64,000 bases of DNA from Chitinophagaceae bacterium (GTDB lineage: Bacteria; Bacteroidota; Bacteroidia; Chitinophagales; Chitinophagaceae). The stretch covers positions 310,001-374,000 of the forward strand of contig JAMLGU010000002.1 in NCBI GenBank assembly GCA_023957575.1. The letters run 5' to 3'. A program made the translations under genes and the position numbers. How positions within the stretch are numbered: the stretch's first letter is position 1; each line of letters begins with the position of its first letter. Under the pieces are notes generated by a model that was given only the letters and a program-made list of their open reading frames with translations, did no database searches and had not been told where the DNA came from. This document shows positions 46,446 to 55,264 of the stretch, one piece after another.

Positions 46446-47444
46446 CTAATGTTTTTTACGTACGTCATCCCAGTTCACAATAGTGCTCATGCCGGGGCGT
46501 AATCCCGCAACAGCTTCTACAGGTTTTGCATGAACTTCAAAAGTTTTCATATCAAAATCACCCGAAGTTTTGGTGGCATTCCAGGTTGCAAATTGTCCTA
46601 ATGCATGAATGTAGGTAACTTTAAGGTTGATAACCTTATTGCCTAATGCCGGTATTTTGGCAGGTAAAATGCTGCCCATTTTAATGTCGGCCAGCAAGTC
46701 TTCTCTCAGGTTAAAGGTTATCCAGCTATCGCTTAAATCTACAATTGTTACTACCGGAAAGCCTGCTGATACCAGCTCGCCCTGTTCGGCTATGATGTCG
46801 GCTATTTCGCCGGATATGGGTGCATAAATAGCTGTTTCTTTTTTGTAGGTATTTATTTCCTGAATCACGCCATGGGCATTTTGCACCATTGCCCCGGTAG
46901 CTGCTTTGTCTTCGGGCCGGGCACCTTTTTTAGCTTTTTCCCAAGTAGCTTTTGCAGCATTAGCAGTAAGGACGGATGCTTTGTAATTAGCTTCGGCTTC
47001 ATCTTTTTTTTGAGCCGGAATTACTCCGTCTTTATAGAGATTGTTGACGCGGTCAAAAGTTTTCTTTGCAATGTCCACTCCGGTCTGTGCCTTTTGAAAC
47101 ATATCGAATGCAGCCTGAATATCTTCTGTTTGTGCCCCATTAAATGCTTTTTGATTTTGTGCTTCAGCGCCTTTCAAAGCGGCATTGGCCTGCATCATTT
47201 TAGCATCCAGTTCGGGGCTGCTGAAGGTATATAGCAATTGTCCTGCTGTGATGGAATCACCCTTATGTACTGATAACTCATTGATACGCCCTACAAGTTT
47301 GGAGGCAACCTTCACAACTTTGGTATCCACTTCGCCCTGTACTTCTAATGGTTGCGGTTTATTGATAACCACGAAAGAAAAAATAATAAAAGTTATAAAT
47401 GCCAGTAAACCGATGGTTACAAAAATTAATCCTTTCTTTTTCAT
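46446..47444 (-). CDS. HlyD-family periplasmic adaptor (membrane fusion protein)
   Basis: 332 residues from the ATG at 47444. The frame is open upstream to a TTG within the tolC-like gene, but the natural N-terminus is MKKKGLIFVTIGLLAFITFI, a membrane anchor. A biotinyl-lipoyl-like hairpin (KVASKLVGRINELSVHKGDS) flanks a long alpha-hairpin (residues about 75-180) with many Ala, Gln and Lys. YAPISGEIADIIAEQGELVS and a beta-barrel segment (PVVTIVDLSDSWITFNLRED) follow. It links the inner-membrane permeases to TolC. It starts 10 bp after the end of the TolC gene. Confidence 0.92.
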   Translation of the reverse strand: MKKKGLIFVTIGLLAFITFIIFSFVVINKPQPLEVQGEVDTKVVKVASKLVGRINELSVHKGDSITAGQLLYTFSSPELDAKMMQANAALKGAEAQNQKAFNGAQTEDIQAAFDMFQKAQTGVDIAKKTFDRVNNLYKDGVIPAQKKDEAEANYKASVLTANAAKATWEKAKKGARPEDKAATGAMVQNAHGVIQEINTYKKETAIYAPISGEIADIIAEQGELVSAGFPVVTIVDLSDSWITFNLREDLLADIKMGSILPAKIPALGNKVINLKVTYIHALGQFATWNATKTSGDFDMKTFEVHAKPVEAVAGLRPGMSTIVNWDDVRKKH

Positions 47445-47454
47445 TTGCTTGATT

Positions 47455-48975
47455 TTAATTGTTCTCAGTAATAATTTGATGTTGTAAATAATAGTTTTCA
47501 AATTTTTCAACCATGCCCGAAAATTTCAGCAATTCAGCCAGGGTTTTGTCAAAGCCATACATGGCTTCCAGTCTTTCGATTTTAACTTTAGACAGCGCCA
47601 ATCTTGCATCCACTACATCGGTGGTATTGTTCATTTCTTCTTTAAATCCTTTTTCACGAATGCGTACATATTCTTCTGCAAAACTCTGAGCAGTGTTCAA
47701 AGCCTCTAATTGATCTTTGTACATCATCAGGTTGCCATACAATTTATCTATCATGGTGGTAATGTCGTTTTTTGCTTTTAATCCTGCTTCATTCACCTGG
47801 TCTATTTTATAAGTAGCAGCCCTGATTTTATTTTTTCTCGAAAAACCATCAAATAATATCCATTTAGCGCCTACTCCGGCTACCCAATTGGGCATCAGTT
47901 CGTTGGGCTTTGCGATATTGTACATGCCCTGCAAAGCAATTGTAGGATACCATGCCGATTTTTCTACAGCCACACCCTGTTCAGCCAGTTCTCTCTTGGT
48001 ATTGATTTGTAGCAGGAGCGGACTGTTTTCCATTGCTAAATTTTTGAAGAAATCTTTTGACTCAATATTCTTTAGAAAAAACAAATCTGTAGTGGGTACA
48101 ACGTTTGATTCTTCTGATAAGGAAAGTGAATTCAGTAAAGCCTGACGTATAATAGCTGCATTTTGTTTAGCTTTTTTCAATTCCCGATCGGCTTCGGCAA
48201 ATTTCACTTGAGCATTTAGTACTTCGGCACGTGCAATTAAACCTTGTTGTTCCATTTTTTTGGCTTCTTCAAGATGCCTTTGCATGGCATCATAAACTTC
48301 CTGCCTTACCGTAACGGCTTCCAGTGCCAGCTTCAGCCCAAAATATCTCTCTGCTAATTCGCTGATCAGTTCTGCTTTTTTTTGGTTAATCTGTTCAATG
48401 GCCTCTTTTTCTTCGATTGAGGCGGCCTTATTGGCTGCTTTTATTTTACCGCCTGTAAATAATGGTATTTGTGCTGTAGCCATAGCTGAACCAAAATATT
48501 TGTCCTGCAATACCGGCTCCCAGTCTGCCGATTGTACCTTATTCAATCCTTCCAGCATTTTTTCTCTGACTACATTTGTGGAGATATTGTCGGGTAGTAC
48601 CGGCATCACTTTATTCGTATTAGGATCAGGATTGGGTACACCTGAAAAATTTCCATACTGTGCCAATGTGCTATACAAGGGCGTAATGGCATCTCTTACC
48701 GGAGTTAAATCTAATTTCAGGTCCTTTTGCATTGCCATGTAGCCTCCTGAGAGTCCCACCTGTGGCATGTAGTAACTTTTGGCAGCTTTGGTTTCTGATT
48801 GCTTTTGTTTTAATAAGTATTCCGACTGTTTGAGGCCGTGATTGTTGGTAAGCATGATCTGAACCGCCTCGCCAAATGTCATTTGTCCGTTGATTGTTTT
48901 TTGTTGAGATAGCGCCTCCTGCGTAATTCCTAAAAAGACGAAAAGGAATAGTAGCTGAACTTTCTTCATAGTCAT
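47455..48975 (-). CDS. TolC-family outer-membrane efflux channel
   Basis: 506 residues. Signal peptide with VQLLFLFVFLGITQEALS. Two OEP repeats with long alpha-helices (LLKQKQSETKAAKSYYMPQV; ALEAVTVRQEVYDAMQRHLE; KNDITTMIDKLYGNLMMYKD) form the trimeric channel-tunnel. The ATG at 48975 overlaps the TetR stop (ATGA), so it is translationally coupled. ATG 48969 (MKKVQLL) is an alternative start. It provides the outer-membrane exit of the tripartite exporter. Confidence 0.92.
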   Translation of the reverse strand: MTMKKVQLLFLFVFLGITQEALSQQKTINGQMTFGEAVQIMLTNNHGLKQSEYLLKQKQSETKAAKSYYMPQVGLSGGYMAMQKDLKLDLTPVRDAITPLYSTLAQYGNFSGVPNPDPNTNKVMPVLPDNISTNVVREKMLEGLNKVQSADWEPVLQDKYFGSAMATAQIPLFTGGKIKAANKAASIEEKEAIEQINQKKAELISELAERYFGLKLALEAVTVRQEVYDAMQRHLEEAKKMEQQGLIARAEVLNAQVKFAEADRELKKAKQNAAIIRQALLNSLSLSEESNVVPTTDLFFLKNIESKDFFKNLAMENSPLLLQINTKRELAEQGVAVEKSAWYPTIALQGMYNIAKPNELMPNWVAGVGAKWILFDGFSRKNKIRAATYKIDQVNEAGLKAKNDITTMIDKLYGNLMMYKDQLEALNTAQSFAEEYVRIREKGFKEEMNNTTDVVDARLALSKVKIERLEAMYGFDKTLAELLKFSGMVEKFENYYLQHQIITENN

Positions 48976-49556
48976 TGTAAAATTTTTGAACTTAAATTGA
49001 TGGCTGTTTTGATTTCTTTTTCACCAATAGATGATTTACCGAAGAAATTTTTGAGCCTTAAATTGAGAAACTGAATGGGCATTGAAACAGTAAAAAGATA
49101 GATGGCTTCTTCATCTACAGCAGATGATATTTCTTTGGTTTTGATGCCTTTGTTTTTAGCTTTTCTGCAGAGGTCAAATATTTTTTTTCTTTGCTCCGGA
49201 TGCACTTCAAAATTGTAATCATGCATCAGTACAAACAAAAACTTGATTTTCTCCGGCTGCTGATGCGCCATTTCAAATAATAAACGAATCAATTTTTGTA
49301 CGGCATCTTTTAATGTGAGTGTATTGTCAGAAATGAACAATTCCATATTGTCCACCAATTCTTTCAATAAAGAATACAAAAGATCGTTCACCAGCTCCGA
49401 TTTGCTTTTGTAAAACCGGTATAGGTAACCATCTGCTACTGCTGCTTTTTTTGCAATTTCAGAAATTGAAGCGCCACCATATCCTTTTTCTACTACCAGC
49501 TCCATGGCGCTGTTTCTGATGTTTTCAATTTTTGTTTTGTCAATTGATCGTGCCAT
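48972..49556 (-). CDS. TetR/AcrR-family repressor of the efflux operon
   Basis: 194 residues. The N-terminal helix-turn-helix is typical (NSAMELVVEKGYGGASISEI, AKKAAVADGYLYRFYKSKSE). The C-terminal ligand domain is divergent (FLFVLMHDYNFEVHPEQR). It is the first gene of the operon and overlaps the TolC gene by four bases. A near-perfect 20-bp palindrome in its leader is the likely operator, so autoregulation is probable. The inducer is unknown. Confidence 0.9.
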   Translation of the reverse strand: MARSIDKTKIENIRNSAMELVVEKGYGGASISEIAKKAAVADGYLYRFYKSKSELVNDLLYSLLKELVDNMELFISDNTLTLKDAVQKLIRLLFEMAHQQPEKIKFLFVLMHDYNFEVHPEQRKKIFDLCRKAKNKGIKTKEISSAVDEEAIYLFTVSMPIQFLNLRLKNFFGKSSIGEKEIKTAINLSSKILQ

Positions 49557-49571
49557 TTTGTTTGTTTTAAG

Positions 49572-49591
49572 ATGAGTGAATACTCATTCAT
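49572..49591. promoter_or_regulatory. Probable TetR operator palindrome
   Basis: ATGAGTGAATACTCATTCAT is an inverted repeat with 16 of 20 symmetric bases (ATGARTGARTAYTCAYTCAT), between the predicted start of transcription and the TetR ATG. A second palindrome, TCATTTAAAATGA, overlaps its end at 49587-49599. This matches typical TetR operators in size and place. Confidence 0.65.
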
Positions 49592-49605
49592 TTAAAATGA
49601 ATTTG

Positions 49606-49636
49606 CAAAAATATGACCACAAGTTCATTTAAACAA
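49606..49636 (-). promoter_or_regulatory. Promoter of the TetR/efflux operon
   Basis: Reverse strand TTG (49636-49634), 20-nt spacer, TATTTTTG (49613-49606), a full TTG/TAnnTTTG match. The operator palindrome lies just downstream. Confidence 0.6.
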
Positions 49637-49829
49637 TAGTTGGTTTAATTTTTTGATCGAAATCAAATTTTTCAAATAGGCTGAGGTAAAAACTGAATAC
49701 CAAACAGCCAAAATGGTAAAAGTTTATGAAAGAAATTCTGACGGAATTTCAAATAGCAGATATTTAGTAATGATATTTGGGTAAAAAAGGACGATTTGGT
49801 ACGATTAAGAAAAGCACATCATTGGTAAG

Positions 49830-51980
49830 ATGAAAATGCTTGATTATTTTTGTCAAAAATCGTTCGAGATATCTTATCCATCCACCATATTAAACAGTCC
49901 CATTAGCTATCTGAAGGGTGTAGGGCCGCAGCGTGCCGAACTCCTTCAAAAGGAATTAGGTATTTTTACCTTTAATGATTTATTACATCATTTCCCGTTT
50001 AGGTATATTGATAAAACCAAAATTACCCTTATTGGTAATATTAATCCTGCCGAAGATTATGCCCAGTTTATTGGGATATTGGGTTCTTTTGAAATCATTG
50101 GCGCCAAAGCCGGCAGAAGATTGGTTTCTAACATAGAAGACAGTACCGGTACATTAGATTTGGTTTGGTTTAGTGCAATCAGCGCTATTCAAAAGATTTA
50201 TAAACCCGGTACCCTATATTTGGTTTACGGCAAGGTTACTTATTTTTTGGGAAAGCCCCAGATTGTACATCCGGAGATGGAAGAATGGCATTCCGAAAAA
50301 ACGGAGGGGAAAGATTTTTTGGAACCAGTTTATCCTTCTACCGAAAAATTGAAGGCAAGAGGGTTGGGAGGCAGGCAAATAGGCAGACTTAGCTCAGTAT
50401 TGCTAGCCCACCTGAAAATCAACGATTTACAAGAGAACCTCCCATCAAAAATGATTCAATCGCTTCGATTGATGCCTCGATTGGAAGCCTACCAACAAAT
50501 ACATTTCCCTAAAACATTGCATCAAAGTGAATCGGCAATGAGGCGATTAAAGTTTGAAGAGATTTTTTTTGCACAAATGCGGATGAACCTGCTTCGCTCT
50601 CAACGACACCGTTTTTCGAAGGGGGTTGTTTTTGATAAAGTGGGTGATTTGTTTAATTCCTTTTACAAAAACCACCTGCCATTTGAACTCACAAATGCCC
50701 AAAAAAGAGTTTTGAAAGAAATAAGGACAGACACTGTACGCGGCAGGCAGATGAACAGGCTGCTACAGGGAGATGTGGGAAGTGGTAAAACAATCGTGGC
50801 ATTGTTAACTATGCTTCTGGCGGTGGATAATGGTTTTCAGGCAGTGATGATGGCGCCAACCGAAATTTTGGCAAAGCAACATTTTCAAACGATTATTGAT
50901 TTATTAGCAGTATTACCCATAGAGGTTGCGCTACTCACCGGATCAACAAAAGGAAAAGAGCGTAAAAGAATTCTGGAGGGTGTTGCTGATGGAACGATAT
51001 CCATATTGTTGGGAACTCATGCAGTAATTGAAGATACTGTACAATTCAATAATCTGGGAATGGCGGTTATCGACGAGCAGCACCGGTTTGGCGTGGCACA
51101 GCGGGCTAAACTCTGGGAAAAATCGGAAGTTCCGCCTCATATTCTGGTAATGACCGCAACGCCGATACCCAGAACCCTGGCGATGACGGCTTATGGAGAT
51201 TTGGATTACAGTGTGATTGACGAATTGCCTCCGGGTCGTAAACCTATCCAGACAGTTCACCGATTTGATAAAGACCGAGGCTTAGTGATGGAATTCATCA
51301 AAGCTGAAATTGCCAAAGGCAGGCAGGCTTACATCATTTTTCCGTTGATTGAGGAAAGTGAAAAGTTGGATTATGAAAACCTGATGCAGGGGTACGAAAA
51401 TGTGATTTCTTATTTCCCCGAACCGAACTATTGGATCAGCATGGTGCATGGGCGGCAACCGGCAGTTCAAAAAGATACCAATATGCAGCGTTTTGTGGAA
51501 CATGATACACAGATAATGGTTTCTACTACGGTTATTGAGGTAGGCGTAAATGTGCCTAATGCCTCGGTAATGGTAATTGAAAGCGCTGAGAAATTTGGCC
51601 TGTCACAATTGCACCAGTTACGAGGACGGGTGGGCCGCGGAGCCGAAAAAAGTTATTGTGTATTGCTAACCGGAAACAAACTCAGCAATGATGCACGCGA
51701 ACGAATGAAAATTATGGTGTCAACCAATAATGGTTTTCTGATAGCTGAAAAGGACCTCGAACTGCGAGGCCCCGGCGACATTGAAGGAACCCGGCAAAGC
51801 GGCGCACTGAATTTTAAACTCGCCAATATTATCAATGACAGAGCAATGGTGGAGGCTGCCAAAAACCTTTGTGAAGAAATATTAACAGCCGATCCTGAGT
51901 TGAATGATGCCGAAAATCAACCCATAAAATCCTTTTTGCAATCCCAAAAAGGAAAAACCAGTTGGAGTAAGATTTCTTAA
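49830..51980 (+). CDS. recG: ATP-dependent DNA helicase RecG
   Basis: 716 residues. The N-terminal wedge/OB domain (SPISYLKGVGPQRAELLQKE; FRYIDKTKI) binds branched DNA. Superfamily 2 motifs: Walker A GDVGSGKT near 314-321, MAPTEILAKQH, DEQHRFGVAQR, MTATPIPRTLAMTAYG, and QLHQLRGRVGRGAEKSYCVL with the GDIEGTRQSG region. It rewinds stalled replication forks and migrates Holliday junctions. The start at 49830 could be a few residues upstream of the true one (KMLDYFCQ is not conserved). The 273-bp upstream gap holds the TetR control region on the other strand. Confidence 0.96.
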   Translation: MKMLDYFCQKSFEISYPSTILNSPISYLKGVGPQRAELLQKELGIFTFNDLLHHFPFRYIDKTKITLIGNINPAEDYAQFIGILGSFEIIGAKAGRRLVSNIEDSTGTLDLVWFSAISAIQKIYKPGTLYLVYGKVTYFLGKPQIVHPEMEEWHSEKTEGKDFLEPVYPSTEKLKARGLGGRQIGRLSSVLLAHLKINDLQENLPSKMIQSLRLMPRLEAYQQIHFPKTLHQSESAMRRLKFEEIFFAQMRMNLLRSQRHRFSKGVVFDKVGDLFNSFYKNHLPFELTNAQKRVLKEIRTDTVRGRQMNRLLQGDVGSGKTIVALLTMLLAVDNGFQAVMMAPTEILAKQHFQTIIDLLAVLPIEVALLTGSTKGKERKRILEGVADGTISILLGTHAVIEDTVQFNNLGMAVIDEQHRFGVAQRAKLWEKSEVPPHILVMTATPIPRTLAMTAYGDLDYSVIDELPPGRKPIQTVHRFDKDRGLVMEFIKAEIAKGRQAYIIFPLIEESEKLDYENLMQGYENVISYFPEPNYWISMVHGRQPAVQKDTNMQRFVEHDTQIMVSTTVIEVGVNVPNASVMVIESAEKFGLSQLHQLRGRVGRGAEKSYCVLLTGNKLSNDARERMKIMVSTNNGFLIAEKDLELRGPGDIEGTRQSGALNFKLANIINDRAMVEAAKNLCEEILTADPELNDAENQPIKSFLQSQKGKTSWSKIS

Positions 51981-52169
51981 TTGTTAAAAATTGAATTTGC
52001 CGGTTTTTCAATTGGAATCCTGTATGCTTTTTTGTAGTTTTGCCTATTATGTTGCTTCAGGAATTTATAAAGACTTTTCTCTATTTGCCAACAGAAAATT
52101 TTCGATGTTGAGCCTGCATTGCCTCTGTTATTATTGCTAAAAAATTAATAAAAATATAAATCAATCATT

Positions 52170-52586
52170 ATGAATAATGATAATACACCGGTAGTACTTT
52201 GTGAGGATGATTATAAAAAATTGTCTGCCTTTTTGAATGTTCATGCCCTCAACCCTGCAGATAAAATGACACTGGCGCATGAAATCAACAGGGCGATAGT
52301 GGTTAGAAACGAGGCTTTCCCCATCAATACCATTCGTATCAACTCTTGGGTGAAGATTGAAGAATTAGATTCAAAGAAAGAAAGAGAATTCTTTATCGTA
52401 ATGCCCGAAGATGTGAATATTCGTGATAAGAAGATTTCTATTTTTTCACCAATGGGAGCGGCGCTAATCGGTTTCAGAATGGGTGATGAAGTGTCCTGGA
52501 AAATGCCTAACGGAATTAAACGCTTCAAAATATTAGAAGTTAAAAATAATAAAGACAGCACATGTTTTGCACCTAAAAAGTCTTAA
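52170..52586 (+). CDS. GreA/GreB C-terminal-domain (Rnk-like) protein
   Basis: 138 residues. The N-terminal 50 residues are a short helical segment (EDDYKKLSAFLNVHALN). The rest is an FKBP-like GreA/GreB C-terminal domain: INSWVKIEELDSKKEREFFI, VMPEDVNIRDKKISIFSPMG, AALIGFRMGDEVSWKMPNGI. The long Gre coiled-coil that enters the RNA polymerase channel is missing, as in Rnk, which binds polymerase and affects nucleoside diphosphate kinase levels. It lies 190 bp after recG and 18 bp before the glcD-like gene, so it may be cotranscribed with the latter. Confidence 0.85.
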   Translation: MNNDNTPVVLCEDDYKKLSAFLNVHALNPADKMTLAHEINRAIVVRNEAFPINTIRINSWVKIEELDSKKEREFFIVMPEDVNIRDKKISIFSPMGAALIGFRMGDEVSWKMPNGIKRFKILEVKNNKDSTCFAPKKS

Positions 52587-52604
52587 ATTCGGGTATAGTT
52601 TTTA

Positions 52605-53999
52605 ATGCACCTCATCAATGAAACACATATTGAGCAATTCAGGAAAATAGTAGGCGAGGCTTATGTTTTCACAGAGGATGAAGTATTGTCAAAATACGGT
52701 ACAGACCAAACCGAAAGGCTTTTTTTTATGCCGCAGGTGGTAATAAAGCCCCGATCGGCCGAAGAAATCAGTGAAATACTAAAAATTTGTAATCAGTATC
52801 AGATCCCTGTTACCCCACGAGGCGGTGGTACCGGTTTAAGCGGAGGGGCCTTGCCTGTAAATGGAGGAGTGGTACTTGCTACCGAAAGAATGAATACCAT
52901 TCTTGATATTGACGAAAAAAACCTTCAGGTACTTACAGAGCCGGGGGTAATTACTGAAGTATTACAGGATGCAGTAAAGGAAAAAGACCTGTTTTTTCCG
53001 CCTGATCCTGCCAGCAAAGGCAGTTGTTTTATTGGAGGCAATATTGCCGAAAACAGCGGCGGCCCAAAAGCAGTAAAATATGGAGTGGTAAAAGATTATG
53101 TGTTAAACCTTGAAGTTGTTTTGCCTACGGGCGAAATTATTTGGACGGGCGCCAACACGCTTAAGAATGTCACCGGCTACAATCTTACCCAGCTTATAGT
53201 AGGCAGTGAAGGTACATTGGGCATTGTTACCAAAATTGTGTTGAAACTGATTCCGTTTCCTAAACACGACCTTACCATGTTTGCCACTTTTACAACTTTG
53301 GAAAGGGCATGCGAGGCAGTGAACCTTATTTTGATGAAGGGATTCAATCCTTGTGGTTTGGAACTGATGGAAATGGATGCCTTAAAGATGGCTGCATCCC
53401 GAACACCGCATCAGTTGCCCATACATGACAATCTGGCGGCATGCCTGATTATTGAAGTGGATGGTAATAATGCAGACCGGTTGATGAATGAAATGGAAAG
53501 TATGGCACAATTGCTGGAGGAATTGGAACCTGCTGATATACTTGTGGCCGAAGATACGCAGCAAAAGGACGAACTGTGGAAACTGCGTAGAAGAGTGGCC
53601 GAAATTGTGAAGGCAGCCGGTTACACCATTGAGGAAGATACGGTGGTGCCTCGTGCAGCGCTCGCTCCACTTATCAATGGAGTGAAGCAGTTGGCGCAAA
53701 CACATGATTTTCAAGCGGTTTGTTATGGACATGCCGGCGATGGAAATATCCATGTGCGGATAAAAAAAGAAGGTAAGAATAATAGCCTGAACGATGCAGA
53801 GGTTAATAATATATTAAGAGCGCTGTTTCGGCTGGTAAAGAATCTGGGTGGCACCATCAGCGCCGAGCACGGGATTGGATTGGTGCAAAAAAGTTTTTTG
53901 GATATTGTGATGAGTGAAAAGCAAATACAACTGATGCGGGATATCAAGAAAGTTTTTGATCCTAACAATATATTAAATCCCGGGAAAATATTTAATTAG
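52605..53999 (+). CDS. FAD-linked oxidase, glycolate oxidase GlcD/D-lactate dehydrogenase type
   Basis: 464 residues. The FAD-binding-4 (PCMH) domain carries TPRGGGTGLSGGALPVNGGV, FIGGNIAENSGGPKAVKYGV, KNVTGYNLTQLIVGSEGTLG. The C-terminal FAD-oxidase domain has VCYGHAGDGNIHVRI and SAEHGIGLVQK. It oxidises 2-hydroxy acids such as glycolate or D-lactate with FAD. The E. coli partners GlcE and GlcF are not nearby, so a single-subunit D-2-hydroxyacid dehydrogenase is possible. It overlaps no neighbour. Confidence 0.92.
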   Translation: MHLINETHIEQFRKIVGEAYVFTEDEVLSKYGTDQTERLFFMPQVVIKPRSAEEISEILKICNQYQIPVTPRGGGTGLSGGALPVNGGVVLATERMNTILDIDEKNLQVLTEPGVITEVLQDAVKEKDLFFPPDPASKGSCFIGGNIAENSGGPKAVKYGVVKDYVLNLEVVLPTGEIIWTGANTLKNVTGYNLTQLIVGSEGTLGIVTKIVLKLIPFPKHDLTMFATFTTLERACEAVNLILMKGFNPCGLELMEMDALKMAASRTPHQLPIHDNLAACLIIEVDGNNADRLMNEMESMAQLLEELEPADILVAEDTQQKDELWKLRRRVAEIVKAAGYTIEEDTVVPRAALAPLINGVKQLAQTHDFQAVCYGHAGDGNIHVRIKKEGKNNSLNDAEVNNILRALFRLVKNLGGTISAEHGIGLVQKSFLDIVMSEKQIQLMRDIKKVFDPNNILNPGKIFN

Positions 54000-54028
54000 A
54001 AATAACCAATCCGTGTTAAATTTTTTGG

Positions 54029-54075
54029 TTTTATGGCGGATAGCGTGGGTTTGAAATTGTTGCGTTTTTTTAGAC
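54029..54075. repeat. Degenerate left end of the two-hairpin element
   Basis: TTTTATGGCGGATAGCGTGG followed by GTTTGAAATTGTTGCG matches the start of elements A to C. It sits in the spacer just before the SMUG2-like gene. Confidence 0.55.
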
Positions 54076-54121
54076 AATAGTCCATACAAAAAATCAAGAA
54101 TTCATTTTTTTATTAAAAACA

Positions 54122-54826
54122 ATGAAATCAAAAAGAACATTTGCACATAAAGTAATCACTTTTAATCAAAACCTTCATTATACAGGCGAATTGCCAGTGG
54201 GATTCAGGGTGCTGAATCCTTATCTTGACAACCCTGAAACGATGAAGGTGATGCAGCAATTTTACGAAAAATTTTATAACGATAATCTTCAGAGAAAATT
54301 CATCATCGGCATCAATCCCAGCAGGCATGGCGCGGGCGTAACGGGTGTTCCCTTTACCGATACCAAACGGCTGAAAAATGCCTGTGGCATCACCATGCAA
54401 AGCGCCTACACCCATGAAGTGTCTTCGGTATTTGTGTACGACATGATTGAGTATTACGGCGGTGTGGAAGCGTTTTATAAGCGTTTTTATATCAATTCTC
54501 CTTTTCCATTAGCAATTGTGCGGCACGCAAAGGATGGTAAATGGCTCAATGCCAATTATTATGATGATCAAAAACTCTTTGAATGTGTAAAAGACTTTAT
54601 GATTGATTCCCTTAAAAAACATATTGCGCTGGGATTAGATACCTCCGAAGTATTTATTCTCGGAAAAAAGAACGCTGACTTTATCAAAAAATTGAATAGT
54701 GAAGAAAAAATGTTTGACAAACTAACCATTCTGGAGCATCCGCGTTTTATACAGCAATACAAATCGAAGGAAAAGCAATTGTATATCGATAAATATATAT
54801 TGGCTTTAAATAATCTAAAGGGATAA
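54122..54826 (+). CDS. SMUG2-type (DUF4918) uracil-DNA glycosylase superfamily protein
   Basis: 234 residues. The key motif FIIGINPSRHGAGVTGVPFT, followed by DTKRLKNACGI, matches the SMUG2-like active-site region (GINP). SVFVYDMIEYYGG and LGKKNADFIKKLN, then LEHPRFIQQY with a possible motif-2 His, follow. Such proteins are inferred to excise damaged bases, but biochemical data are sparse. The gene lies between fragments of the interspersed repeats (54029-54075 and 54930-55210), suggesting acquisition or rearrangement. There is no signal peptide. Confidence 0.85.
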   Translation: MKSKRTFAHKVITFNQNLHYTGELPVGFRVLNPYLDNPETMKVMQQFYEKFYNDNLQRKFIIGINPSRHGAGVTGVPFTDTKRLKNACGITMQSAYTHEVSSVFVYDMIEYYGGVEAFYKRFYINSPFPLAIVRHAKDGKWLNANYYDDQKLFECVKDFMIDSLKKHIALGLDTSEVFILGKKNADFIKKLNSEEKMFDKLTILEHPRFIQQYKSKEKQLYIDKYILALNNLKG

Positions 54827-54929
54827 TAAAGAATAACCACAAAGATAATTCAGTTCTTTGATAGGTTTATATTATTTAGTATTTCAGAATAATATAGAAG
54901 AATTGCATTTCGATTGTCTCGTTGGGAGG

Positions 54930-55210
54930 ATGGTCTTGAAAAAATTGCACAAAGAAAATAGTTTTTTCAAACCGACATTTCGAGTTCTTTTTTCGCGTCA
55001 TCTCGAATGAAGGAAAGCGGAGTGAGAGATCTCCTCGTATCCAAAACAATAAGATTTCTCCGCTTCGCTCCGAAATGACGGTGGAGAAGTTCGGCAGGTT
55101 TAGATGAGAAAAATTATTTTTAGCTAATTTTTTCACAACCCCGTCCGTACCGGCACGGGCGGGCTTGATTTTTGGCTCCACCTTTTATCAAGAAAAAGGT
55201 GGGAATTGTC
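54930..55210. repeat. Repeat island 4: REP-like palindrome and right half of a diverged two-hairpin element
   Basis: 54996-55080 is a complete REP-like palindrome (GTCATCTCG ... CGAAATGACGG). 55089-55200 matches the right arm of elements A to C (TTCGGCAGGTTTAGA, ATTATTTTTAGCTAATTTTT). Its terminal hairpin is changed on both sides to CCACCTTTT/AAAAGGTGG, a compensated change. Only a weak trace of the left arm (near 54930-54965) is visible. The remaining bases 54827-54929 and 55211-55264 hold nothing recognised. Confidence 0.75.
55140..55163. repeat. 24-bp GC-rich palindrome inserted in the element's right arm
   Basis: CCCGTCCGT (55140-55148) and ACGGGCGGG (55155-55163) pair with one G-T wobble around ACCGGC. 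In copies A to C the same site reads CACAGCCTTGATTT without interruption, so this is a nested insertion. Confidence 0.7.
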
Positions 55211-55264
55211 CTATGTAGCATCAATGCTGCTAAAATTAATTATTCTATAATCTAAATTGAAAAA

